From: Clostridia bacterium
Lineage (GTDB): Bacteria > Bacillota_A > Clostridia > Christensenellales > Borkfalkiaceae
Direction: 5' to 3'
Assembly (NCBI GenBank): GCA_017504735.1
Contig: JAFVQP010000015.1
Span: 1 to 15,424, forward strand
DNA: 15,424 nt
Shown here: piece by piece, positions 1 to 5,457 of the stretch
How the letters are laid out: each line of letters begins with the position of its first letter
Position numbering within the stretch: the first letter of the stretch is position 1
Notes under the pieces: model-generated
What the model was told of the DNA's origin: nothing
The model's database searches: none
Seen by the model: the letters and a program-made list of their open reading frames with translations, nothing else
Program-made: the position numbers and the translations under genes

Positions 1-247
1 AAACGTATTCGTTGTCGTGGTTGCCTGCGATAACGCCTTTTACAAAGCCGCAAAGAGCTGCTTCGCCTGCGATATCAAAATCGCTGGTGTCGATGAAACG
101 GATTTCACGTTCCAAATCATACATACCGCGTTTGCTGTCGGTGATAAAAATCATATGTCCTTTCGCCGAGGAAACGGTTGCGTTTGCCGCGTCGATCATC
201 ATCTTGGTTTTACCAGTACCTTTTGCGCCATAAATAACTTTAATCAT
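1..247 (-). CDS. P-loop ATP-binding protein, 3' end cut by the window
   Basis: The first 82 codons of a minus-strand gene are visible; the C-terminal part lies beyond base 1. The protein begins MIKVIYGAKGTGKTKMM, so residues 7-14 (GAKGTGKT) form a Walker A loop immediately after a first hydrophobic strand, followed by a second strand (HMIFITDS) and a short acidic helix. This is a small P-loop NTPase; similar Clostridial proteins are often labelled 'ATP-binding protein' or, loosely, 'PilT-like'. The start at 247 is supported by a GGGAGG Shine-Dalgarno sequence at 257-262 and by a promoter 70-95 bp upstream. No Walker B or other diagnostic motif is inside the window, so the substrate and role cannot be stated. 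There is no pilus or secretion gene nearby to support a motility role. Confidence 0.8.
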   Translation of the reverse strand, partial: MIKVIYGAKGTGKTKMMIDAANATVSSAKGHMIFITDSKRGMYDLEREIRFIDTSDFDIAGEAALCGFVKGVIAGNHDNEYV

Positions 248-314
248 AATAAAAATCCTCCCATATCTATGGTTTTTCACCGAGAAGAGCACCCACTCTA
301 CTTCGGTTTTCTAT

Positions 315-343
315 AGTGTATCAAATTTTTCAAAGAATTTCAA
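315..343 (-). promoter_or_regulatory. Promoter of the P-loop ATPase gene
   Basis: On the minus strand TTGAAA (338-343) and TACACT (315-320) are separated by exactly 17 bp, a good sigma-A type arrangement. The predicted start point near 308 leaves a 5' UTR of about 60 nt before the start codon at 247. Confidence 0.6.
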
Positions 344-360
344 GACCTTTTTGAAAAATT

Positions 361-410
361 TTTTCGCATTTTTGAAAATTTTTTTGTGATTTTTTACAAA
401 AATGCGAAGA
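361..410. repeat. 12-bp inverted repeat in an AT-rich upstream region
   Basis: TTCGCATTTTTG (363-374) is the exact reverse complement of CAAAAATGCGAA (397-408), with a 22-bp spacer. It can extend to 14 positions if one G·T pair is allowed. It lies just upstream of the -35 box of the ATPase promoter and is surrounded by T- and A-runs. It could be an operator or cruciform. No protein is known to bind it. The rest of 248-480 holds no gene I can see. Confidence 0.5.
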
Positions 411-487
411 AACGCTCTAATTTTACCTCTAAACCCAGCCTAATGAAGATAGTTAATAAGATACATTTCACTTATTTGAATCGTTCA

Positions 488-600
488 CTTCGCCCATTCA
501 CTAAGTGATATACGGAGCAAACCACAAAAACGAGAGAAAACACTCTATGACCGCCTCCAAGCTCAGCTTGGTGCTCTATATATCGACAATTGTCAAGAGT
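488..600 (-). repeat. Degenerate intergenic repeat, copy 1
   Basis: Read on the minus strand, this segment resembles two stretches of the 9220-9480 region. Bases 488-503 match 9220-9235 exactly over 16 bp. Bases 494-533 match 9417-9456 at about 33 of 41 positions (CTCGTTTTT ... ATCACT ... AGTGAATGG). A small hairpin CCAAGCT-c-AGCTTGG (557-571) corresponds to CCAAC-gtcag-GTTGG near 9276, with the fifth pair changed from G-C to C-G. The segment ends in the palindrome GACAATTGTC (585-594), which supplies the -35 box of the downstream regulator gene. The family is unnamed to me. Confidence 0.6.
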
Positions 601-618
601 GAGAGTATATTTTATAAT
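590..618 (+). promoter_or_regulatory. Strong promoter for the XRE regulator
   Basis: TTGTCA (590-595) and a perfect TATAAT (613-618) are separated by 17 bp. The expected transcription start, 6-8 bp after the -10 box, falls at 624-626, on the start codon of the regulator (625), so the transcript should be leaderless or nearly so. The -35 box lies inside the palindrome GACAATTGTC, which could be an autoregulatory operator. Confidence 0.7.
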
Positions 619-624
619 TTATCT

Positions 625-828
625 ATGATTACTTACGAACCTTTTTACAAAACCTTAAAAGCAAAAAATATTTCCACCTATAAGCTAATTAACGATTACA
701 AAATCAGCCGTAGCTTAATAGACCGTTTAAAGCATAATAAACCAATTACCACAGTCACTTTAAACGATTTATGCACTATTTTGAATTGTAAAGTGGAAGA
801 TATTATGTTGTATATTTCCGAAAAATAA
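625..828 (+). CDS. Small XRE/Cro-C1 family DNA-binding regulator
   Basis: A 67-residue protein that is entirely a helix-turn-helix domain of the Cro/C1 type: LKAKNISTYKLINDYKIS, then SLIDRLKHNKPITTV, then LNDLCTILNCKVEDIMLYI. This order (helix 2 'STYKL', recognition helix 'SRSLIDRLK', then the 'TLNDLCTILNC..EDIM' helices) is typical of the compact YozG-like HTH proteins of Firmicutes. The frame is open from 505, but the start at 625 is preferred because residues before it do not look like protein, lie in a repeat, and the promoter would start transcription at 625. There is no Shine-Dalgarno sequence before it, consistent with leaderless translation. Codon use is AT-richer than in its neighbours. 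Its targets are unknown; its own palindromic promoter is an obvious candidate. Confidence 0.85.
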   Translation: MITYEPFYKTLKAKNISTYKLINDYKISRSLIDRLKHNKPITTVTLNDLCTILNCKVEDIMLYISEK

Positions 829-831
829 TAA

Positions 832-870
832 TACCCCCTCGCCAAGCCACTTGGAGAGGGGGTACTTTTT
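832..870. terminator. Bidirectional intrinsic terminator
   Basis: TACCCCCTC (832-840) pairs with GAGGGGGTA (856-864), and an inner stem CCAAG-cca-CTTGG (842-854) continues the hairpin. A T-run follows on the plus strand (866-870) and an A-rich run precedes it (819-831), so it can end both the regulator transcript and the convergent aminotransferase transcript. Confidence 0.9.
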
Positions 871-878
871 ACATTTCA

Positions 879-2078
879 TTATTCTAAATTCGAAACAAAT
901 TTCTTGATGCGCGCAAGGCCCTTTTCAATGTCCTCTTCACTCAAGGAATAAGACAAACGCAAGCAATCGTCCGCCCCAAAGGAAACACCGGGCACCGTTG
1001 CCACTTTTTCCGCATCCAACAACGCATCGGCAAACTCAATCGAGTTTGTCAACGCTTTGCCTTGATAACGCTTACCGTACAAGCCCCCAACCACGAGCAT
1101 TACGTAGAATGCACCGTCGGGTTCTACCGCTTCCACACCGTCAATTTCTGCAATCAAATCCAAGAGCTTTGCTCTGCGTTTATCAAACACCTCTACCATT
1201 GCCTGAATTTCCGATTCGGGCGCTTTCAATGCCTCGATGGTTGCATACTGTGAAATGGAACTAGCGTTCGAGGTCGCATGGCTTTGAAAGGAGTCAATCG
1301 CCTTCGCAATATCCTTAGGCGCCGCCAAATACCCAACGCGCCAACCCGTCATGGCGTACGTCTTCGATACACCGTTGATGGTGATGGTCAAATCCTTCAT
1401 CTTTTCGCTTACCTTCGCAATCGAGAAAGGTTTTACGCCGTTGTAGCAAAGCTTTTCGTAAATTTCGTCCGCAAGCACGAAAATCTCCGCTTCTTCGCAG
1501 ACCTTCGCAATCGCGCGGACTTCCTCTTCGTTATATACCGCACCCGTGGGATTGGACGGAGAGTTAAAAATGAGCATCTTCGTCTTGGGGGTAATCGCCG
1601 CCTTTAATTCCTCAGCGGTAAATTTATACCTGTTTCCCTTTTTACAGGTAAGGTATTTCGGGGTTGCGCCGCACACCTTTACCACTTCGGGATAAGTCAA
1701 CCAATAAGGTTCGGGGATAATTACTTCGTCCCCCTCGTCTAAAATGGCATAGCAGGCGTTGAAAATAGAGTGTTTTGCACCATTAGAAACAATGATTTGC
1801 GAAGGTTCGTATTCTAACCCATTGTCCTTTTGAAACTTTTCGCAAATGGCTTTGCGCAAGGGTAAAAGCCCCGACGACGGAGTATATTTCGTATGGCCGG
1901 CATCCAAAGCCGCTTTCGCCGCCTCGATGATGTGTGCAGGTGTGTTAAAGTCAGGCTCGCCCACGCCAAAGGAAACAACGTCTTCCCCTGCCTGCTTCAT
2001 GGCTTTCGCTTTTGCAGAAATCGCCAAGGTCAATGAGGGAGATAAAGTGGACATTCTTTGCGCTACTCTATTTTTCAT
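879..2078 (-). CDS. aspC: Class I/II pyridoxal-phosphate aminotransferase (aspartate aminotransferase type)
   Basis: A 399-residue fold-type I aminotransferase that transfers the amino group between aspartate (or a related amino acid) and 2-oxoglutarate using PLP in the cytosol. Visible landmarks are the N-terminal GEPDF motif (40-44), SPSNPTG (173-179; Asn binds PLP), ADEIY (203-207; Asp contacts the pyridine nitrogen), SKTYAMTGWRVGY (238-250; Lys239 forms the Schiff base) and CLRLSYS (372-378; Arg374 binds the substrate carboxylate). Length is normal for the AspB/AspC group of Firmicutes. An in-frame ATG at 2093 exists. I prefer 2078 because GGAGAAGG lies 5 nt before it, the protein then begins like its homologues, and the promoter leaves only about 14 nt before 2093. 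Substrate preference (Asp, Tyr, Met-related keto acids) cannot be read from the sequence; being divergent from a methionine transporter operon may be coincidence. Confidence 0.9.
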   Translation of the reverse strand: MKNRVAQRMSTLSPSLTLAISAKAKAMKQAGEDVVSFGVGEPDFNTPAHIIEAAKAALDAGHTKYTPSSGLLPLRKAICEKFQKDNGLEYEPSQIIVSNGAKHSIFNACYAILDEGDEVIIPEPYWLTYPEVVKVCGATPKYLTCKKGNRYKFTAEELKAAITPKTKMLIFNSPSNPTGAVYNEEEVRAIAKVCEEAEIFVLADEIYEKLCYNGVKPFSIAKVSEKMKDLTITINGVSKTYAMTGWRVGYLAAPKDIAKAIDSFQSHATSNASSISQYATIEALKAPESEIQAMVEVFDKRRAKLLDLIAEIDGVEAVEPDGAFYVMLVVGGLYGKRYQGKALTNSIEFADALLDAEKVATVPGVSFGADDCLRLSYSLSEEDIEKGLARIKKFVSNLE

Positions 2079-2113
2079 CTGTGCCTTCTCCATACTTTTT
2101 TTCCAACCTTATT

Positions 2114-2142
2114 ATTGTACTATTTTTTGAACTAGAAAGCAA
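2114..2142 (-). promoter_or_regulatory. Promoter of the aminotransferase gene
   Basis: On the minus strand TTGCTT (2137-2142) and TACAAT (2114-2119) are 17 bp apart. The predicted start near 2107 gives a 29-nt 5' UTR to the start codon at 2078. Confidence 0.6.
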
Positions 2143-2205
2143 CTTATTTTCACTAGATTTATAAAAAATAATCGACGGATTTAGAGAAAGTATATGTTTG
2201 TATCT

Positions 2206-2234
2206 ATTTTTTCGATTGATATAATCGAAAAAAT
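2206..2234. repeat. 12-bp perfect inverted repeat between divergent promoters
   Basis: ATTTTTTCGATT (2206-2217) and AATCGAAAAAAT (2223-2234) are exact reverse complements around a 5-bp centre. It lies about 65 bp upstream of the aminotransferase -35 box and about 47 bp upstream of the met leader -35 box. It could be an operator for either or both; no known operator consensus is recognised. Confidence 0.6.
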
Positions 2235-2256
2235 GCTATCCTTCTCTTGTTTAAAA

Positions 2257-2271
2257 TTTATCATAATCACA
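2257..2271 (+). repeat. 15-bp direct repeat, copy upstream of the met leader promoter
   Basis: TTTATCATAATCACA occurs here, ending 9 bp before the -35 box, and again exactly at 4282-4296 before metQ. Its core TTATCATAA is an odd-centred palindrome, as in many operators. Confidence 0.5.
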
Positions 2272-2280
2272 AAAAAATTA

Positions 2281-2309
2281 TTGACAAAAACAATTTAAAG
2301 TGATAAAGT
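2281..2309 (+). promoter_or_regulatory. Promoter of the methionine transporter operon
   Basis: A consensus -35 box TTGACA (2281-2286) is followed after 17 bp by TAAAGT (2304-2309), which is preceded by TGA (2301-2303), giving an extended -10 element. The predicted start near 2316 leaves about 26 nt before the leader ORF. Confidence 0.75.
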
Positions 2310-2341
2310 ATTACCATCAACTCTTGAAAGGAGTCCACGTT

Positions 2342-2428
2342 ATGGTTGTGAGATCTTCTATGGCTATGATGAGCATGTGCATGCGTAAGCGTATGTACAC
2401 TTTTCATCGTGCCGTTAAGGTCTTCTAA
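2342..2428 (+). CDS. Methionine-rich leader peptide, 28 codons, upstream of metNIQ
   Basis: The ORF starts at ATG 2342 with AAAGGAG (2327-2333) 8 nt upstream, one of the best ribosome binding sites in the window. It encodes 28 residues, seven of them Met: codons 1, 7, 9, 10, 12, 14 and 18, with one Cys at 13. The centre reads MAMMSMCMRKRM and the C-terminus YTFHRAVKVF; it is not a signal peptide or a known protein domain. It ends 27 nt before an intrinsic terminator (2456-2489), which in turn lies before metN. A dense run of codons for the transported amino acid, between a promoter and a terminator, is the hallmark of leader peptides that control amino-acid operons by ribosome stalling (trp, his, leu, ilv and cysteine examples are known). 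The role in methionine sensing is inferred. Confidence 0.8.
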   Translation: MVVRSSMAMMSMCMRKRMYTFHRAVKVF

Positions 2429-2463
2429 TCGATATACTTATCATCAAGTAACTCGGCGGAAAG
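2376..2463 (+). promoter_or_regulatory. Candidate pause hairpin and antiterminator of the met leader
   Basis: Two structures can be drawn by eye. First, TGTGCATGCG (2376-2385) pairs with CGTATGTACA (2390-2399) across a 4-nt loop, covering Met codons 14-18. Second, CTTTTC (2400-2405) can pair with GGAAAG (2458-2463) and GCCG (2411-2414) with CGGC (2454-2457), a 10-bp long-range helix with a 5-nt bulge. It uses the 5' arm of the terminator, so the two are mutually exclusive. The enclosed loop has its own hairpin TACTT-atcatc-AAGTA (2435-2450). A ribosome stalled at the early Met codons would leave 2400-2414 free for the antiterminator. A ribosome at the stop codon (2426) would cover 2411-2414 and favour termination. 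Confidence 0.45.
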
Positions 2464-2489
2464 CGAAACGGCTTTCCGCTTTTTATTTT
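2456..2489 (+). terminator. Intrinsic terminator (attenuator) before metN
   Basis: GCGGAAAGC (2456-2464) pairs perfectly with GCTTTCCGC (2471-2479) around a 6-nt loop, followed by TTTTTATTTT (2480-2489). It stands between the leader ORF and metN, 23 nt before the metN start. No second promoter is visible after it, so metN expression should depend on read-through. Confidence 0.9.
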
Positions 2490-2511
2490 GCATTTTTACA
2501 AAGGAGAAGGT

Positions 2512-3498
2512 ATGATAGAGCTTAAACATATAAGCAAAACGTTTCAAACAAAATCGTTGACGGTTACAGCGCTTGAGGATATCACTTTGACCGTAAAAGA
2601 CGGTGAAATTTTCGGGATTATCGGGCTTTCAGGCGCAGGGAAGAGCACCCTGGTAAGGTGTATAAACCTTTTAGAACGCCCCGATGCGGGCGAAGTGCTG
2701 ATTGATGGCGCCGACCTCACCAAAATCAGCGAAAGAGAACTTCGGTTGGCGCGAAGAAACATCGGTATGATTTTTCAAAATTTCAATCTATTAGAACAAC
2801 GGACGGCAATGGAAAACATTTGCTTCCCCTTGGAAATTGCAGGCGTCAAAAAACAAGATGCATTGCAAAGAGCGACGGAGCTTTTAGAGGTTGTAGGGCT
2901 TTCCGACAAAGCCAAAGCATACCCTGCTCAGCTGTCGGGGGGACAAAAGCAACGGGTTGCCATTGCAAGGGCGCTTGCCACCAACCCCAAATATTTACTT
3001 TGTGACGAAGCCACCAGCGCACTTGACCCCAACAGCACCGCCGCCATCTTGGAGCTTCTTCAAAATATCAACAAGCAATTTGGCATCACCATTCTTTTGA
3101 TTACCCACGAAATGTCCGTTATTGAAAAAATATGCGATAGGGTTGCGGTGATAGACCATAGCCATATTGCAGAATGTGGCGACGTCGGTGACATTTTCAC
3201 CAATCCGCAATCGGAAATCGCGAAAAAACTCATTCTCCCAAGCAAAGCAAAAATCAACCTTGAACAAGGGCAAAAAGGCTTACGTTTAATTTTCAACGGA
3301 GAATCCTACACCGACCCTATCCTTTCAGGGCTTGTAAGGGATTGCGGATTGGATGCAAACGTACTGTTTGCCGACGTAAAGGAACTAAACGGAAGACATT
3401 ACGGACATATGTTTTTATCTTTTTCTTCTGAAGAAGCGATACAAACAGCCACCGCTTGGCTTGACGGCAAAAACGTGAAATATACAAAGGAGAATTAA
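2512..3498 (+). CDS. metN: Methionine ABC transporter ATP-binding protein MetN
   Basis: A 328-residue ATPase that drives uptake of methionine (and probably D-methionine or derivatives) together with MetI and MetQ at the inner face of the membrane. Visible motifs: Walker A GLSGAGKST (38-46), Q-loop Gln89 in MIFQNF, signature LSGGQKQRVAIARAL (141-155), Walker B YLLCDEATSALDP (161-173), H-loop His199 in ITHEM. Residues from about 255 to 328 form a C-terminal ACT-like NIL domain, which in characterised MetN proteins binds methionine and inhibits transport. This separates MetN from other ABC ATPases. The start ATG 2512 has AAGGAG 5 nt upstream; a TTG further 5' at 2488 lies in the terminator tail and is rejected. 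First structural gene of the operon; metI follows after 3 nt. Confidence 0.95.
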   Translation: MIELKHISKTFQTKSLTVTALEDITLTVKDGEIFGIIGLSGAGKSTLVRCINLLERPDAGEVLIDGADLTKISERELRLARRNIGMIFQNFNLLEQRTAMENICFPLEIAGVKKQDALQRATELLEVVGLSDKAKAYPAQLSGGQKQRVAIARALATNPKYLLCDEATSALDPNSTAAILELLQNINKQFGITILLITHEMSVIEKICDRVAVIDHSHIAECGDVGDIFTNPQSEIAKKLILPSKAKINLEQGQKGLRLIFNGESYTDPILSGLVRDCGLDANVLFADVKELNGRHYGHMFLSFSSEEAIQTATAWLDGKNVKYTKEN

Positions 3499-3501
3499 AC
3501 C

Positions 3502-4212
3502 ATGCTACACCATTCCGCATTAAACACAATTCAATTTTCTGAAGATTTGATCAAGCTTTGGGAAAAAGGCATCCTTCTTCAAAGCATATGGGAAACAGTT
3601 TATATCACCCTTTTATCAACGGCAATCGCCTATCTAATCGGTTTGCCCTTAGGCATACTTATCCATTATACAAGCAAAGACGGCATACACCCTATCCCTT
3701 GGCTCAACAAAACGTTAAGTGTTTTCGTCAACGTTTTACGAAGCATCCCCTTTATCATTTTAATGGTCGCCCTCGTTCCCTTTGCAAAAACCATAATCGG
3801 TAAAAGCTACGGAAACGGCGTGTTAATCGTCACACTGATTATCGCCGCCTTCCCCTACGTTGCAAGGATGGTGGAATCTTCCGTTAAAGAGGTGGACCGA
3901 GGCATCATTGAAGCGGCGCAATCGATGGGCGCGTCGGATATAAAAATTATCTTGAAAGTTCTTCTCCCCGAAGCCAAGCCTTCCTTGATTACGGGTGCGG
4001 TCATTTCCACCGTAACCGTCTTGGGATATTCCGCAATGGCGGCAACCATCGGAGCAGGCGGACTTGGAATGCTCGCAATTACCTACGGACATCAACGCTT
4101 TAACGACGATATCATCTGGATTTGTGTCTTTTTAACCATACTCCTTGTGGTAACGATACAAGAGCTTGGTATGCTGGTTGCAAGAAAGACGGATAAACGA
4201 ATTAAAAAATGA
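3502..4212 (+). CDS. metI: Methionine ABC transporter permease MetI
   Basis: A 236-residue integral membrane permease, forming the methionine channel as a dimer and contacting MetN through its cytoplasmic coupling loop. Hydrophobic segments are visible at about 33-55, 73-96, 105-121, 161-185 and 204-224, the five-helix core typical of MetI. The EAA coupling motif is IIEAAQSMGAS (135-145). The DNA between the metN stop and the start at 3502 is only 3 nt; the RBS AAAGGAG lies inside the end of metN, so the two genes should be translationally coupled. The length fits the family (about 220-230 residues). Confidence 0.95.
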   Translation: MLHHSALNTIQFSEDLIKLWEKGILLQSIWETVYITLLSTAIAYLIGLPLGILIHYTSKDGIHPIPWLNKTLSVFVNVLRSIPFIILMVALVPFAKTIIGKSYGNGVLIVTLIIAAFPYVARMVESSVKEVDRGIIEAAQSMGASDIKIILKVLLPEAKPSLITGAVISTVTVLGYSAMAATIGAGGLGMLAITYGHQRFNDDIIWICVFLTILLVVTIQELGMLVARKTDKRIKK

Positions 4213-4221
4213 GGACTTTTT

Positions 4222-4275
4222 ATGGACTATTTAAAACATTTAATCTTTTCAAACGTTTTCTCAAGACGAATGTGA
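4222..4275 (+). CDS. Possible 17-codon small ORF between metI and metQ
   Basis: ATG 4222 is preceded by AGGA (4212-4215) overlapping the metI stop codon and opens 17 codons (MDYLKHLIFSNVFSRRM) before TGA. No similarity is recognised and codon evidence is too short to judge. It could be a translated spacer, the remnant of a longer gene, or chance. The rest of 4213-4342 is AT-rich and contains the 15-bp repeat at 4282-4296. Confidence 0.2.
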   Translation: MDYLKHLIFSNVFSRRM

Positions 4276-4281
4276 AAGTTT

Positions 4282-4296
4282 TTTATCATAATCACA
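4282..4296 (+). repeat. 15-bp direct repeat, copy upstream of metQ
   Basis: An exact copy of TTTATCATAATCACA found at 2257-2271 before the operon promoter. Here no convincing promoter follows, so it may be an internal regulatory or RNA-level site, or a relic of duplication of the upstream region. Confidence 0.45.
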
Positions 4297-4342
4297 CACT
4301 TTACAAACTACTAAAAAATAAAAATCAAAAGGAGTTATTATT

Positions 4343-5182
4343 ATGAAAAAAACTTTATTCAGCTTATTATCTACCGTTCTTTGTCTCACCTCTTGCTTTA
4401 CAGCGGTTGCCTGCAAGAAAGCAGTCCCTGCCGTGGACGACAGCAATAAAATCATCACCGTAGGCGCTTCCACCGCACCGCATGCGGAAATCCTCGAATT
4501 TGTAAAACCCATCCTTGCGGAGCAAGATTACGAGCTGAAAATCGTCACTTTTGACGATTACGTACTCCCCAACGAAGGCGTTTTAGACGGTAGCTTGGAT
4601 GCAAATTACTTCCAGCACGTCCCCTACTTAAATTCTTTCAACAGCGAAAAAGACACCGAGCTCGTTTCGGTTGCGAAAATCCATTACGAGCCGTTTGGGT
4701 TGTTCGGAAACGGAATTGACCTTGCCAACGTTGCGGACGGAACGACCATTTTCGTACCTTCGGACGACAGCAACTGCACGAGGGCGCTTTATTTGCTTGC
4801 GCAGGAGAATTTGATTACACTTCCTGAAGATGCCTCTATTGAAAAGGGAGTTTCCATACTTGATATCACCGATACCAACGGTCTAAATATCATTCCTGTG
4901 GAAGCGTCCACGCTGCCTGCGCAGCTAAAAGCCAACGACGGCGCGCTTGCTTGTATCAACGGAAATTACGCGATTGGTGCAGGGATCAATCTTTCCACCG
5001 CACTTGCGCTTGAGGCGGCGGACGGCGATGCAGCGCAGCTTTACGGAAACATCATTGCAACGAGAAAGGGCAGTGAAAACAGCGTGAAGTTAAAAGCGCT
5101 CGTGGATGCCCTGCTTTCCCAAGAAGTCGCTTCTTGGATTGAAAGCAAATACGCAGGCGCAGTGAAATCCCTCGCAAAATAA
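4343..5182 (+). CDS. metQ: Methionine-binding lipoprotein MetQ (NlpA family)
   Basis: A 279-residue substrate-binding lipoprotein that captures methionine outside the membrane and delivers it to MetNI. The N-terminus is a type II signal peptide: MKK, a hydrophobic core, then LTSC (Cys18) as the most likely lipobox; AVAC (Cys24) is a weaker alternative. The mature part starts with ITVGASTAPHAEILE and contains NYFQHVPYL (about 89-97), both characteristic of the NlpA/MetQ family. The RBS AAAAGGAG (4327-4334) is well placed. It is separated from metI by 130 bp, longer than the other gaps in the operon, and is closed by a terminator at 5192-5227. The family can also carry related ligands, but the NIL domain in MetN and the Met-rich leader point to methionine. 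Confidence 0.93.
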   Translation: MKKTLFSLLSTVLCLTSCFTAVACKKAVPAVDDSNKIITVGASTAPHAEILEFVKPILAEQDYELKIVTFDDYVLPNEGVLDGSLDANYFQHVPYLNSFNSEKDTELVSVAKIHYEPFGLFGNGIDLANVADGTTIFVPSDDSNCTRALYLLAQENLITLPEDASIEKGVSILDITDTNGLNIIPVEASTLPAQLKANDGALACINGNYAIGAGINLSTALALEAADGDAAQLYGNIIATRKGSENSVKLKALVDALLSQEVASWIESKYAGAVKSLAK

Positions 5183-5191
5183 TGAGATGGT

Positions 5192-5227
5192 AATAGAAAA
5201 GGACGGAAACCCGTCCTTTTTTCTATT
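5192..5227 (+). terminator. Intrinsic terminator after metQ
   Basis: GGACGG (5201-5206) pairs with CCGTCC (5211-5216); flanking AATAGAAAA and the following T-run with CTATT extend the stem. Six Ts follow at 5217-5222. It lies 10 nt after the metQ stop codon and ends the met operon. Confidence 0.9.
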
Positions 5228-5243
5228 ATTTCCATATCAATAC

Positions 5244-5272
5244 TTGCATTTTTGAAAAGGATTTGGTATAAT
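5244..5272 (+). promoter_or_regulatory. Promoter of structured leader RNA 1
   Basis: TTGCAT (5244-5249), a 17-bp spacer ending in TGG (extended -10), and a perfect TATAAT (5267-5272). The predicted start near 5279 coincides with the first base of the long basal helix of the RNA. Confidence 0.8.
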
Positions 5273-5278
5273 AACTGC

Positions 5279-5423
5279 ACCACACAGTTTAATATTTGCA
5301 TAATACAGGCATACTAGCGGTAAAAGCGTATGCCCTTTTCCTGTATTATGCGTGGAACTGTGTGGTAACTGTGGGCAATGCGTTTTTCGGGTGCGTTGCC
5401 TTACGGCAGCGCACTTTTTATTT
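5279..5423 (+). ncRNA. Structured leader RNA 1 (unknown class), about 145 nt
   Basis: From the predicted start, ACCACACAGTT (5279-5289) pairs perfectly with AACTGTGTGGT (5356-5366). After an internal loop (8 nt and 4 nt), GCATAATACAGG (5298-5309) pairs perfectly with CCTGTATTATGC (5340-5351), and CATAC (5310-5314) with GTATG (5328-5332). A second AACTGTG at 5367-5373 could replace part of the basal helix strand. The 3' part, from TGCGTTTTTCGG (5379-5390) through the terminator, is shared with the minus-strand element at 12293-12337 (38 of 45 positions, one gap). No long ORF is visible inside. It could be a riboswitch-like leader for the gene at 5491 or a free-standing sRNA; I recognise no known family. 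Confidence 0.6.
5391..5423 (+). terminator. Terminator of leader RNA 1
   Basis: GTGCGTTGCC (5391-5400) pairs with GGCAGCGCAC (5405-5414) around TTAC, followed by TTTTTATTT. Upstream GGCAATGC (5374-5381) can pair with GCGTTGCC (5393-5400) in a competing hairpin, so an antiterminator is possible, although that partner is not conserved in the second copy. Confidence 0.85.
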
Positions 5424-5437
5424 ACCATAATACGCCT

Positions 5438-5457
5438 TGTAAAATTCGCGAAATTTA
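5438..5457. repeat. Imperfect 20-bp palindrome before the PH-like gene
   Basis: GTAAAATTCGCGAAATTTAC is palindromic except for one mismatched pair (positions 6 and 15). It sits 33 bp before the start codon at 5491. The half-site TGTAAATTCGC also occurs (reverse strand) at 9921-9931 between rpmE and the MDR gene. It may be an operator; no binding protein is known. Confidence 0.35.

Noticed and set aside
2281..2511. SAM riboswitch or T-box upstream of metN
   Set aside because: The leader is short. Neither the GGTGGAGGGA-type core of SAM-I nor the T-box GGTGG..CCGCG sequence is present, although an ACTTATCATCAAG stretch at 2436-2448 superficially resembles the start of SAM-I.
5374..5400. Antiterminator hairpin in leader RNA 1 as a proven switch
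   Set aside because: GGCAATGC/GCGTTGCC competes with the terminator, but the 5' partner is not conserved in leader RNA 2, so it may be fortuitous.
5279..5423. 6S RNA identity for leader RNA 1
   Set aside because: The transcript start on a long closing helix with an internal loop is reminiscent, but the loop is small, the total is short, and a second copy abuts a coding gene. Not excluded, but not supported.
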